This document shows positions 41,655 through 50,026 of a DNA stretch of 64,000 nucleotides, piece by piece. Each line of letters opens with the position of its first letter. Position 1 is the stretch's first letter. The translations under genes and the position numbers were made by a program. The notes under the pieces are model-generated. The model was given only the letters and a program-made list of their open reading frames with translations, did no database searches and was not told the origin of the DNA. Source of the stretch: DATBFG01 sp036558645 (lineage in GTDB: Bacteria > Acidobacteriota > Terriglobia > Terriglobales > Acidobacteriaceae); NCBI GenBank assembly GCA_036558645.1, contig DATBFG010000086.1, positions 124,001 through 188,000 of the forward strand. The letters run 5' to 3'.

Positions 41655-41846
41655 ATGCAGCAAGGAAATCAAGGGATGAAGCGGCCTGCCGGAAGCGAGA
41701 CCATATCTGGTCCGCGCTCGGTCAACTTTGAATGGAAGAGCCGTCCGGTGATGAGCGACAGAATGTCATTGTTGAGAAAAGTTCGCCGCAAAGTAGGTGG
41801 ACTGGTGGCGTATGGTGCGACGTTTTATCGAACCGCTGCGAAGTAA
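41655..41846 (+). CDS. Small basic protein, unrecognised
   Basis: 63 residues, start supported by CGGAGACTAGAT at good spacing, and it sits in the operon between the sulfotransferase and the polymerase. Basic (several Arg/Lys: LLRKVRRKVGGL) with a weak amphipathic C-terminal helix that could touch the membrane. No known family recognised. Confidence 0.5.
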   Translation: MQQGNQGMKRPAGSETISGPRSVNFEWKSRPVMSDRMSLLRKVRRKVGGLVAYGATFYRTAAK

Positions 41847-41911
41847 ATACGTAAGCCGGTATTAGGAATGGTCGACTGATTTACCGCTAAGACGCGGAAA
41901 GGAATTAGAGA

Positions 41912-43465
41912 GTGGCACAACGAAGTAGAACCTGGAACCTGACGGGAGATGCCGGGCCGGTATGGCAACTGGCGCTATTCGGGCTGATCGGGATGGCAGC
42001 ATGCGTCACGCTCCTGTTCATCATGAATCATGGTGGTAGCAGTGCCGGCACGGTGGCAATTCTCGCCATTGTCGCGGGCCCCCCTTTGGCGGTTTGGGGC
42101 TACTTCGTCACAAAGCAAGTTTGGGTGGCAGAGTGGGCGTTAGTCACCAATCTGAAGTGGTGGCACTGGTTGTGGTTCGTGCTATTCGCAAGCGGCCTGG
42201 TGTTGCGCGTCCGCGCCGCCACGACGGTTTACAACAACCCGGTGGATAGTGCTGCGGTGTATCGCATCGTGTTGGTTTTCTTTGCCGCAGGGTGGCTTTT
42301 GATCTTGCTTTTTACTCGTGCGGTGGACTGGGCGGAGTCGCTGTTCACGGGGCTTGTGGGCTGCCTAACGATCTTCTCTCTCTATGCCGCCGTTACCACA
42401 GTCTGGTCGGTATACCCGGCCTGGACTTTGTACAAGGCGTGTGAATACTCAGTCGATATCGCAGCGCTCGCTGCCATTCTGCTGGTGGCGCGCGGAATTG
42501 AGGATTTTAGGAGCCTGTTTAATTGGACATGGACGTTTTTCGGTCTTTGCCTGATTTCTGCTTATGTTGGAATTGTGGTCGATCCAAAAGACGCGTTAGA
42601 GCACGGCTATTCCTTGGGCGCCCTGGGCGTGCGGCTGAAAGGTGTTTACCCGGCGCAAGGCGCGAATCGTATTGGAGATCTAGCAGCGATTATGTGCGTA
42701 ATCGCGCTGGTGCGCTGGCTTCCGATGGAAGGAAAGTGTCGAAAGAATAGCTTCTATATCTTCCTCGGATTGTTTGGTGGTTTGTCGCTAATCCTTTCTC
42801 AGACGCGGACGGCCATGCTGGGATGTGCGGTCGGGGCGTTCCTGGTCCTGTGGCTCTCGGGAAAGATTGGTCTGCGCAGCATGCTTACGGTGGGCGCAGC
42901 AGGAGCATTATTGCTGACATTTATCATGGCGGCGACACCGATTGGTGACATCGTTCTCAACTTCCTTCGCCGCGGCCAGACAGATGCGCAGATCAGCTCG
43001 CTGAGCGGACGTTTGTTGTGGTGGGAGACAGCGTACGACCTGTATTCAAGAACTCCGCTGGGTATAGGGATGGGTGCGTTCGCTGCAGAAAAAGTGCCGG
43101 TGCTAAACGCGATCGGTCTTGCCGGTGAAACTCTGCATAGCGATTATATGGAGACCATCCTCGGAACCGGCTACTGGGGAATGACACCTCTTCTCGCTTC
43201 GTTATTCGGAACCTGGTGGTACCTGCTTAAGAATGTGCATCACCCAGGGAGAAGCCCGGCGGAGCGACAGCTCTGTCTAGAGGCCATAGCAGTACTGGGT
43301 GTGATCACGGTGCGAACTGTGTTCATGGTGATGATGACGTTGCATCCAGCACAGCACTATTTCATTATCTTGGGATTGGCGGAGTGGTTCCGGCGTAACC
43401 GGCTGCCGGATATCAACGTCAAGACTGGAAACTTATTCCTCGGGTATTCGAAGTCAGGAGTGTAG
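41912..43465 (+). CDS. O-antigen ligase/polymerase family protein (Wzy-like)
   Basis: 517 residues with about 12-13 membrane helices and a large periplasmic loop. FGGLSLILSQTRTAMLGCAVGAFL and GRLLWWETAYDLYSRTPLGIGMGAFAAEKVP are the Wzy_C/O-antigen-ligase signature. Starts at a GTG preceded by AAAGGAATTAGAGA. With the flippase and chain-length proteins it makes the set of a Wzx/Wzy-dependent pathway, where it would polymerise repeat units in the periplasm. Confidence 0.9.
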   Translation: MAQRSRTWNLTGDAGPVWQLALFGLIGMAACVTLLFIMNHGGSSAGTVAILAIVAGPPLAVWGYFVTKQVWVAEWALVTNLKWWHWLWFVLFASGLVLRVRAATTVYNNPVDSAAVYRIVLVFFAAGWLLILLFTRAVDWAESLFTGLVGCLTIFSLYAAVTTVWSVYPAWTLYKACEYSVDIAALAAILLVARGIEDFRSLFNWTWTFFGLCLISAYVGIVVDPKDALEHGYSLGALGVRLKGVYPAQGANRIGDLAAIMCVIALVRWLPMEGKCRKNSFYIFLGLFGGLSLILSQTRTAMLGCAVGAFLVLWLSGKIGLRSMLTVGAAGALLLTFIMAATPIGDIVLNFLRRGQTDAQISSLSGRLLWWETAYDLYSRTPLGIGMGAFAAEKVPVLNAIGLAGETLHSDYMETILGTGYWGMTPLLASLFGTWWYLLKNVHHPGRSPAERQLCLEAIAVLGVITVRTVFMVMMTLHPAQHYFIILGLAEWFRRNRLPDINVKTGNLFLGYSKSGV

Positions 43466-43467
43466 TA

Positions 43468-44541
43468 ATGCGTGGTGTGGTTATCCCCCTTAGTATTTGC
43501 TGCTTGTTGTTCGCGGCAGTAATGGCTGTGGCCGGTGGGAACGCAGTGGATGATCGGTCGACGCTGCGGCAGTACGCCGACAAGATCAACTTTCGTATCG
43601 GCACGCTGTATGAGCGGAAGGGCGCGGCAACGGAACCGGGGTACAACCAGACGGTGTCGCGAGAGTATAACTCGCTGATTTCCACGACATTCTGGAAGGC
43701 CATGCAGCCAGAGCAGGGGCGATTCGATTTTCAGGCCTTAGATAAGGATATGGAGTTTGCCCGCCAGCACGATATGAAGCTGCTGGGAGCTACGCTGATC
43801 TATCGGCCGAGAACAGACCCCGATTGGCTCATGAAGTACAAGGACAGCGCGAAGGATCTGGACCGTCTGATGAAGGAGCACATTCAGACAGTCGTGAAGC
43901 ATGGTGGGGATACGTTCTATGCGTGGGAACCAGTCGATGAGCCGCTAACTACGTTGAATCCTCCGTTCGGGAAGACGATGGGACGTGAACAATACATCGA
44001 CAAGGCCTACCGTTACGCAAAAGAGGCAAATCCGAACGCGTTAATGGTTCTGAACCAGGCTTTCGGGCATGACGGTGTGCACCGAAACGAGGTTGACGAG
44101 TTCTTCGAATTGCTGACTAAGCTGAAATCGTCCGGTACCCCAATTGACGTCGCTGGGATCGAGATGCACCTGCAGGCGCAGGAACTGGACCCGAAGTATC
44201 TCGACGATTTCCGCTATTTCCTGCAACGCTCTGCGAAGGCCGGCGTGAAGGCGATGGTGACCGAGATGGATGTATACCAGGGTCCGGCGGGTAGTTCACC
44301 AGATCCGATGAAACGGCAACAGGACATCTATCGCGACACGGTGGCGGCGTGCCTGGCTGACTCGAATTGCATTGCCTTTTACACATGGGGTGTGACGGAC
44401 GGGCACAGCTGGTTGAAAAACCGTCCCAACAACGCGCTGCCCGACGCCAAGCCGCTGCTGTTTGATGAGAACTATAAGAAAAAGGGCGCGTATTACAGCG
44501 TGCTCGACGCGCTGAAGAACGCGCCGTCGCGAAACAACTAA
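43468..44541 (+). CDS. Exported GH10-family glycoside hydrolase with altered acid/base motif
   Basis: 357 residues, start 2 bp after the ligase stop codon. N-terminal hydrophobic stretch (MRGVVIPLSICCLLFAAVMAVAGG) is a signal peptide. The GH10 pattern is visible: acid/base Glu158 in WEPVDEPL where xylanases read WDVVNE, and nucleophile Glu266 in VTEMDVYQ; GIEMHLQAQ and FYTWGVTDGHSWL are also typical. The Asn before the acid/base Glu, nearly fixed in clan GH-A, is Asp157. It may trim or remodel the polymer made by this locus rather than degrade plant xylan. Confidence 0.85.
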   Translation: MRGVVIPLSICCLLFAAVMAVAGGNAVDDRSTLRQYADKINFRIGTLYERKGAATEPGYNQTVSREYNSLISTTFWKAMQPEQGRFDFQALDKDMEFARQHDMKLLGATLIYRPRTDPDWLMKYKDSAKDLDRLMKEHIQTVVKHGGDTFYAWEPVDEPLTTLNPPFGKTMGREQYIDKAYRYAKEANPNALMVLNQAFGHDGVHRNEVDEFFELLTKLKSSGTPIDVAGIEMHLQAQELDPKYLDDFRYFLQRSAKAGVKAMVTEMDVYQGPAGSSPDPMKRQQDIYRDTVAACLADSNCIAFYTWGVTDGHSWLKNRPNNALPDAKPLLFDENYKKKGAYYSVLDALKNAPSRNN

Positions 44542-44544
44542 TCC

Positions 44545-45285
44545 ATGAAGATTGTCACGACCAGCTGGGATGACGGCGACATCCGCGACCTGCGAATTGC
44601 GGATCTCCTCTTGAAGCACAGGATGCGGGGCAGCTTTTATGTGCCGTTAAAGGCCTTCCGCGGGCAGCCGTCGCTGAGTCACGATCACATGCGGCAGATG
44701 ACGTCCTGCGGGCTTGAGATCGGCGCGCACGGCGTGGACCACGAGATCATGTCGGAAATCCCGGAAGACGTAACCATGCGGGTGGTGACGACGAGTAAGC
44801 AGGTGCTGGAGCAGACGCTGGGAGCCGAGGTTCCGATGTTCTGCTATCCGCGTGGACGGTTTGCTTCCTATACGATTCCGTGCTTGCAGAAGGCGGGATA
44901 CCGCGGGGCACGAACAACTCGCATGCTTTCGACATCGACCCAGTTCGACAAGTTCATGATGCCGACGAGTTCGCAAGTGTATCCTCACCCGCCGGTCCGA
45001 TACATGCGCAATTTGGCGCGTGCGAAAAACGTCTCAGGGATGTTCGACTACGTTTTCCGGTTGCGCGGAGAAAACGATTGGGTAAAGATCGGAAAGACAC
45101 TTTTTGATCGAGTGGATGCGGATGGTGGAATCTGGCATCTGTACGGTCATTCGTGGGAGATCGACGAGTTGGGCTTGTGGGATGGATTTGAAGAACTGCT
45201 GAAGTACGTCAGCGGCAGGAAAGATGTGCTATACATCACAAACGGCGAGGCGCTGCAGTATTCGGCAGCCTCTCACTGGAACTGA
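44545..45285 (+). CDS. Polysaccharide deacetylase (NodB homology, CE4-like)
   Basis: 246 residues. SWDDGD carries the paired Asp of the NodB domain, GLEIGAHGVDHEIM the two metal-binding His, CYPRGRF the next loop and HLYGHSWEIDE the last His-containing loop. No signal peptide, so it may act in the cytoplasm on lipid-linked or nucleotide sugars. It begins 3 bp after the GH10 gene, so the two are coupled. Confidence 0.88.
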   Translation: MKIVTTSWDDGDIRDLRIADLLLKHRMRGSFYVPLKAFRGQPSLSHDHMRQMTSCGLEIGAHGVDHEIMSEIPEDVTMRVVTTSKQVLEQTLGAEVPMFCYPRGRFASYTIPCLQKAGYRGARTTRMLSTSTQFDKFMMPTSSQVYPHPPVRYMRNLARAKNVSGMFDYVFRLRGENDWVKIGKTLFDRVDADGGIWHLYGHSWEIDELGLWDGFEELLKYVSGRKDVLYITNGEALQYSAASHWN

Positions 45286-45355
45286 GCCTCCAGTTCCATA
45301 GCTCGACAATATCCAACAAAACTACGCAGATACACATTTCAGGCCGAACTCTCGC

Positions 45356-46564
45356 ATGAAGATCCTGATCGTGCACAACTCTTATCAGCAGCCCGGCGGC
45401 GAAGACACAGTCTTCCGGCAGGAACAGGATCTGTTGAGGCGTCACGGCCACGAAGTTGTTACGTACGAGAAGAGCAATTTTGAAGTAGATGCCTTCGCTG
45501 GACTGAAGAAGATCGCGTTGATTAAAGACGTGATGTGGAACAGCGCTACGCGACAGGAATTGAGCGTCATTCTTAAACGGGAACAGCCGGATGTAGTGCA
45601 CGTACACAACACGTTCATGCGGATATCACCGTCGATTTATAGTGCCTGTTCGGAAGGCAGTATTCCAGTGGTGCAGAGCTTACACAACTACCGGTTGCTC
45701 TGTCCGGCAGCGAATTTCTTTCGCGAAGGCCACGCATGCGAGGAGTGCCTGGAACACAGCACCTGGCGAGGAATCGTACATGCCTGCTATCACGAGTCCT
45801 CAGCAGCTACAGCGACAGTGGCAGCAATGCAAGCGCTGCACCGGACGTTAGGAACGTGGGAGAAGCACGTGCACACATTTGTCGCCTTGAGTGAATTCTC
45901 GCGACAGAAGTTCATTGAAGGCGGATTGCCAGCAGATAAGATCACGGTGAAGCCGAACTTCGTGGATCCCGATCCCGGAGCTCGAAGCGCCGACGGCGAT
46001 TACGGAGTATTCGTCGGACGCATGTCGGAAGAAAAAGGACTTGAAACTCTGCTGGCTGGATTCGCGTTGACCCCAAAGGTGCGACTGATCATTGTGGGCG
46101 ACGGTCCTCCGATGGAAGCATTGAAGCAATTCGTGTCGAGCCGGTCGATGACCAATGTCGAGTTTCGTGGACGGCTGCCACGCCAGGACACGTGGTCTCT
46201 GGTGAAGGGCGCGCGGTTTCTGATTCAGCCCAGCGAGTGCTATGAAAATTTTCCGATGGCGGTGGCGGAAGCATTTGCGTGTGGGACGCCAGTGTTGTGT
46301 TCGCAGATTGGAGCGTTACAGGAGATTGTCCGCGAGAACGTCACAGGCCTGCAGTTTACCGCAGGAGATCCGCAGGATCTCGCGGCCAAGGTGCTATGGG
46401 CTTGGGAAAATCGCGCTGCCATGGCCCGCATGGGTAGGCAGGCGCGTGCTGAGTTTGAGTCGAAGTACACGGCTGAGAAGAATTACCTGATGTTGATGGA
46501 GCTTTACCAACGCGCCACCGGATCGTCCGTTGTAGAGGCTGATCTGGTAGCGGTTGGAAATTGA
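45356..46564 (+). CDS. Glycosyltransferase family 4
   Basis: 402 residues, GT-B fold. N-terminal acceptor half begins MKILIVHNSYQQPGGEDTVFRQE; donor half has YGVFVGRMSEEKGLETLLAGF and the E-x7-E motif in PSECYENFPMAVAEAFACGTPVLCSQIG. A CEECLEHS cysteine pattern sits near residue 130. It adds one sugar to the lipid-linked repeat unit in the cytoplasm. The only GT4 in the visible locus, so additional transferases may lie elsewhere, or the repeat unit is short. Confidence 0.93.
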   Translation: MKILIVHNSYQQPGGEDTVFRQEQDLLRRHGHEVVTYEKSNFEVDAFAGLKKIALIKDVMWNSATRQELSVILKREQPDVVHVHNTFMRISPSIYSACSEGSIPVVQSLHNYRLLCPAANFFREGHACEECLEHSTWRGIVHACYHESSAATATVAAMQALHRTLGTWEKHVHTFVALSEFSRQKFIEGGLPADKITVKPNFVDPDPGARSADGDYGVFVGRMSEEKGLETLLAGFALTPKVRLIIVGDGPPMEALKQFVSSRSMTNVEFRGRLPRQDTWSLVKGARFLIQPSECYENFPMAVAEAFACGTPVLCSQIGALQEIVRENVTGLQFTAGDPQDLAAKVLWAWENRAAMARMGRQARAEFESKYTAEKNYLMLMELYQRATGSSVVEADLVAVGN

Positions 46565-46594
46565 AAGTTCAATAGGGGCAAGGTAAACCGCACA

Positions 46595-47665
46595 ATGAGT
46601 GTTGCCATCATCACTGGATCCGCAGGCCTGGTTGGTTCGGAGGCGACTGCCTATTTCTCGTCCCTCGGCATGGACGTCGTGGGCATCGACAATGACATGC
46701 GCGCCAAGTTTTTTGGTGCAGAAGCCTCCACGCGCTGGCAGCGGGAGCAGTTGCAAAAGGATATTCCGGGCTACATCCACCACGACGTGGACATCCGGGA
46801 TCAGAATGAGATCGCGAGAATTTTCAAGCGATACGGGCGCGACATCTCGCTGATCATTCATACGGCAGCACAGCCTTCTCATGATTGGGCAGCGTCAGAT
46901 CCCTATGCTGATTTCACAGTAAACGCCAATGGGACGTCGGTGATGCTCGAATCCACGCGGCTCCATTGCCCCGAAGCTGTTTTCATTTTCCTGTCCACGA
47001 ACAAGGTGTATGGCGATACGCCGAACCGCTTGCCGCTGGTGGAAAAGGAAACACGGTGGGAGATTTCCGATGATCATCCGTATAAGCCGGGAATTCCGGA
47101 GACGATGAGCATCGACCACACGATGCATAGCCTGTTCGGGGCCTCGAAGGTCGCGGCGGATGTGCTGGTCCAGGAATACGGACGCTACTTTGGGATGAAA
47201 ACGGCATGCTTCCGCGGTGGCTGCTTGACAGGGCCTAATCACTCGGGCACACAACTACATGGATTTCTCGCGTACCTGATGAAGTGCACGGTAACCGGAT
47301 CGCCGTACACAATTTTCGGATACAAGCGCAAGCAGGTACGCGACAACATCCACAGCAATGATCTGATTCGAGCCTTTCACGCCTTCTATGAAAAGCCACG
47401 CTCTGGGGAGGTCTACAACATGGGCGGCGGGCGTTTCAGCAATTGCTCAATGATCGAAGCGATCGACTACTGCGAGCAGATTGCGGGCACACGGCTGAAC
47501 TGGAGTTACAAGGAAAATAACCGACAGGGCGATCACATCTGGTGGATCAGCGATCTGGCGCGCTTTCAGAGCCACTATCCGGAGTGGAAGCAGCAATACG
47601 ATGTGCCCGGAATTCTGACGGAAATCTACGACAAGAACGTCGAGCGCTGGAGGCAGCCCGCGTGA
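46595..47665 (+). CDS. NAD-dependent epimerase/dehydratase (CDP-paratose 2-epimerase-like)
   Basis: 356 residues, extended SDR: GSAGLVGSEATAYFSSLG at the N-terminus (NAD-binding), IIHTAAQPSHDWAASDP, and FLSTNKVYGDTPN. The catalytic YxxxK reads F181-G-A-S-K185 (HSLFGASKVAAD), so the Tyr is Phe, as I believe is seen in a clade of CDP-tyvelose epimerase relatives. HGFLAYLMKCTVTGSPYTIFGYKRKQVRDNIHSNDL is typical of that group. Would interconvert a nucleotide sugar. Ends in a GTGA overlap with the next gene. Confidence 0.85.
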   Translation: MSVAIITGSAGLVGSEATAYFSSLGMDVVGIDNDMRAKFFGAEASTRWQREQLQKDIPGYIHHDVDIRDQNEIARIFKRYGRDISLIIHTAAQPSHDWAASDPYADFTVNANGTSVMLESTRLHCPEAVFIFLSTNKVYGDTPNRLPLVEKETRWEISDDHPYKPGIPETMSIDHTMHSLFGASKVAADVLVQEYGRYFGMKTACFRGGCLTGPNHSGTQLHGFLAYLMKCTVTGSPYTIFGYKRKQVRDNIHSNDLIRAFHAFYEKPRSGEVYNMGGGRFSNCSMIEAIDYCEQIAGTRLNWSYKENNRQGDHIWWISDLARFQSHYPEWKQQYDVPGILTEIYDKNVERWRQPA

Positions 47666-48465
47666 TCCATGCCGGAAAAGTGAATGTGCTGGGTGTGCTG
47701 ATGGACGTTGCCGATTACGAGGGCGCAGTCGAGCACATTATTAATGCAGCCAAGGAAGGCCGTGGAGCGTCGGTATCAGCGCTAGCAGTGCATGGATTGA
47801 TGACCGGTGTGCTCGATCGGGAGCAGAAGTACCGACTGAATCATTTGAGCCTGGTGGTTCCGGATGGCCAACCTGTGCGATGGGCCATGAACCTGTTACA
47901 TGGAACGGGGCTCAAGGATCGAGTGTACGGTCCGAATCTGACGAATTACGTTTGTGCGCGGGCCGAAAAAGAAGGGCTGCCGGTTTATTTCTATGGCAGC
48001 ACTGCCGCGGTGTTGCAAGGCATGCGGAACAAAGTTCGCGAGCTGTGGCCGAACCTGATCATCGCTGGAGCCGAGCCTTCGAAGTTTCGGCAGTTAACAC
48101 CACAGGAAAAGGTCGAACTGGCCGAACGCATCAAGGCATCAGGCGCGCGAATCGCATTCATCGGCCTGGGATGTCCTCGCCAGGAAGTATTCGGTTACGA
48201 GTTTCAGGATGTTCTCAACATCCCGATACTGGCGGTGGGCGCAGCGTTTCCGTTCCTAGCAGGCGAACTGCCGCAAGCGCCACCTTGGATGCAGCGACTG
48301 GGACTTGAGTGGTTCTTTCGTTTGAGCACGGAGCCGCGGCGGCTATTTCGGCGTTATGTATTTCTTAATCCGGCTTACTTGATGTTGCTGGCGTTGCAGG
48401 CTACCGGGTTGCGGTCATTCGACACCATGGGGCATGCACCGTCTTCTGAATTGTTATACGGCTAA
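47662..48465 (+). CDS. WecG/TagA/CpsF-family glycosyltransferase
   Basis: 267 residues from a GTG overlapping the epimerase stop codon and preceded by GGAGGCAGCC. Typical blocks: VSALAVHGLMTGVLDREQKYRLNH, VVPDGQPVRWAMN, VYGPNLTNYVCARAEKEGLPVYFYGS and IAFIGLGCPRQEVFGYE. This family (GT26) adds a ManNAc, glucuronic acid or similar residue to a lipid-linked first sugar at the membrane. A C-terminal helix LNPAYLMLLALQATGL could associate with the membrane. Confidence 0.92.
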   Translation: MIHAGKVNVLGVLMDVADYEGAVEHIINAAKEGRGASVSALAVHGLMTGVLDREQKYRLNHLSLVVPDGQPVRWAMNLLHGTGLKDRVYGPNLTNYVCARAEKEGLPVYFYGSTAAVLQGMRNKVRELWPNLIIAGAEPSKFRQLTPQEKVELAERIKASGARIAFIGLGCPRQEVFGYEFQDVLNIPILAVGAAFPFLAGELPQAPPWMQRLGLEWFFRLSTEPRRLFRRYVFLNPAYLMLLALQATGLRSFDTMGHAPSSELLYG

Positions 48466-48502
48466 GCAATATAAAACTTTCTGATTATCTATGGAGGAAG
48501 CA

Positions 48503-48682
48503 ATGGGATTCGTTTCAGGAACAGTCCGGCGTTTCGGCATCGCGGGTGAGTTGCTGGGCTTCTTCGGCCGCGGCAAGCGCTGGTGGCTGGTGCCGATGAT
48601 CGTGGTGATCTTGTTGATGGGCGTGGTAATGATTCTGGCCCAAAGCTCCGCCATCGCACCGTTTATCTACACGTTGTTCTAG
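48503..48682 (+). CDS. DUF5989 (SxtK-like) small membrane protein
   Basis: 59 residues with one membrane helix (RWWLVPMIVVILLMGVVMIL) after an amphipathic RFGIAGELLGFFGRGKRW, ending AQSSAIAPFIYTLF. I recognise this as the DUF5989/SxtK type, which accompanies carbamoyltransferases in saxitoxin clusters and polysaccharide loci. Start ATG chosen because GGAGGAAGCA precedes it; an ATG four codons earlier would place the ribosome site inside the gene. Confidence 0.8.
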   Translation: MGFVSGTVRRFGIAGELLGFFGRGKRWWLVPMIVVILLMGVVMILAQSSAIAPFIYTLF

Positions 48683-48691
48683 GGGATCTGA

Positions 48692-48931
48692 ATGTTCAAC
48701 TCTATGTGGGCATCAATCAAGCGCGGATGGGCGGCCTGGACAAAGATCGCGCACAAGATCGGCAACTTTCAGGCTCGCGTATTGCTGACCATCCTCTACG
48801 CCATCCTGGTGCTTCCGTTCGGGATCATGGCACGGCTTTTCAGCGACCCACTTCGCATCAAGAAGCGGCCTGAAACCTGGCTCGATCATCCGACGGAAGC
48901 CTATGACATGGAGTGGGCGCACCGACAATGA
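48692..48931 (+). CDS. Small membrane protein, SxtJ-like
   Basis: 79 residues with one strong membrane segment (ARVLLTILYAILVLPFGIMARLF) followed by SDPLRIKKRPETWLDHP. This tail resembles the end of SxtJ-family proteins, but the protein is shorter than those I recall, so it may be a reduced SxtJ. It lies between the SxtK-like gene and the second sulfotransferase and overlaps the latter by ATGA. Likely partner of the carbamoyltransferase. Confidence 0.6.
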   Translation: MFNSMWASIKRGWAAWTKIAHKIGNFQARVLLTILYAILVLPFGIMARLFSDPLRIKKRPETWLDHPTEAYDMEWAHRQ

Positions 48932-49998
48932 GTGCACACCAGAGCGTACTAGAGAGGCCTTCGGTTGCGGCAGGATCGTCTGCTGCATCGCGGGGACCTC
49001 TTTTTCTAGTGGGCATCTGGCGGTCGGGTACGTCACTTCTATACACGCTGATGAATCAGCATCCGGACATCGCCTTGCTATACGAGGCGGACCTTCCGAT
49101 GCTGCGTCCATTGTTTTTCGTTCCACGGAAGAAATCGAATTGGTTGGCCCGATGGGATTTCTGGAACGAGTCGCTCAAGCGTCATCGAATCGACACTGAG
49201 CAGATCGAACCGGAATCCAGAACGGTAGAGGCGGCTACAGCGGCGGCGTATCGCGAGTTTGCGAGATCGCGCAACGCGGAAGTTTGGGGAGAGAAGTCTC
49301 CGAACTGGTTCGATGGACTGAGCGCTGTCGCGAGAGAGTTTCCGGCCGCAAAGTTCATTGCGATATGGCGGCATCCGGCCGACATCTGCCGCAGCATCGT
49401 CCGGGCGGTCGAACAGGACGAGTGGTTTGACAAGAAGGGAATGATGCTGCGCTGCCTGCTGGGCTGCGAAGCATACAAGCAGGAATGCGACAAGCTGGTA
49501 GAGGCTGGAGTACCGCTTTACCAGATCCGGTATCGCGACCTGGTGAGCGATCCAGAAAGCACCATGAAGGGAATCTGCGCGTTTCTTGAAATACCGTTTG
49601 ATGCGCGCATGACCACGCTGGAAGGAGCCGACCGATCGACAATAGACCAGGCTCCCCAGCACGAACTGGTGAGAAGCAATCGCATCGCCCGGGCAGAAAG
49701 AAAAGAAGTACTGAGCCCGGAGACGAAGGCGAAGATCGAGCGCTACATGCGCTTGTGGCAGAAGAAATACGGAGATAGCTGGCTGCTATTGCAGGGCCGC
49801 ACGATTGAACCGGGCGACATGCCGGGATCCTGGGAACAATTCACGGACCGCGTGTGGTACCGGATATTCAGAAGATTCGATTCCATGGTTGTCATGATTT
49901 ACTCCTTCGCTCCGTTGTGGTTGTTGCGGGCGTACCGGGCGTCAAAACCCAGTGCAAACGTGGCAGCAGCAAAGGCTGAAGGCGGCTCGAACGCCTGA
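48928..49998 (+). CDS. Sulfotransferase, second copy (sulfotransfer-3 type)
   Basis: 356 residues from the ATG of an ATGA overlap with the small membrane gene. PAPS-binding loop PLFLVGIWRSGTSLLYTLMNQHP, then WGEKSPNWFDGL and FIAIWRHPADICRSIVRA (3'-phosphate site). The C-terminus has a hydrophobic helix (DSMVVMIYSFAPLWLLRAY), suggesting membrane association. Sequence is far from the sulfotransferase at 40788, so two different positions are probably sulfated. Confidence 0.88.
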   Translation: MSAHQSVLERPSVAAGSSAASRGPLFLVGIWRSGTSLLYTLMNQHPDIALLYEADLPMLRPLFFVPRKKSNWLARWDFWNESLKRHRIDTEQIEPESRTVEAATAAAYREFARSRNAEVWGEKSPNWFDGLSAVAREFPAAKFIAIWRHPADICRSIVRAVEQDEWFDKKGMMLRCLLGCEAYKQECDKLVEAGVPLYQIRYRDLVSDPESTMKGICAFLEIPFDARMTTLEGADRSTIDQAPQHELVRSNRIARAERKEVLSPETKAKIERYMRLWQKKYGDSWLLLQGRTIEPGDMPGSWEQFTDRVWYRIFRRFDSMVVMIYSFAPLWLLRAYRASKPSANVAAAKAEGGSNA

Positions 49999-50026
49999 TG
50001 ACGACCGAAGATCACGGGGAGATCAC

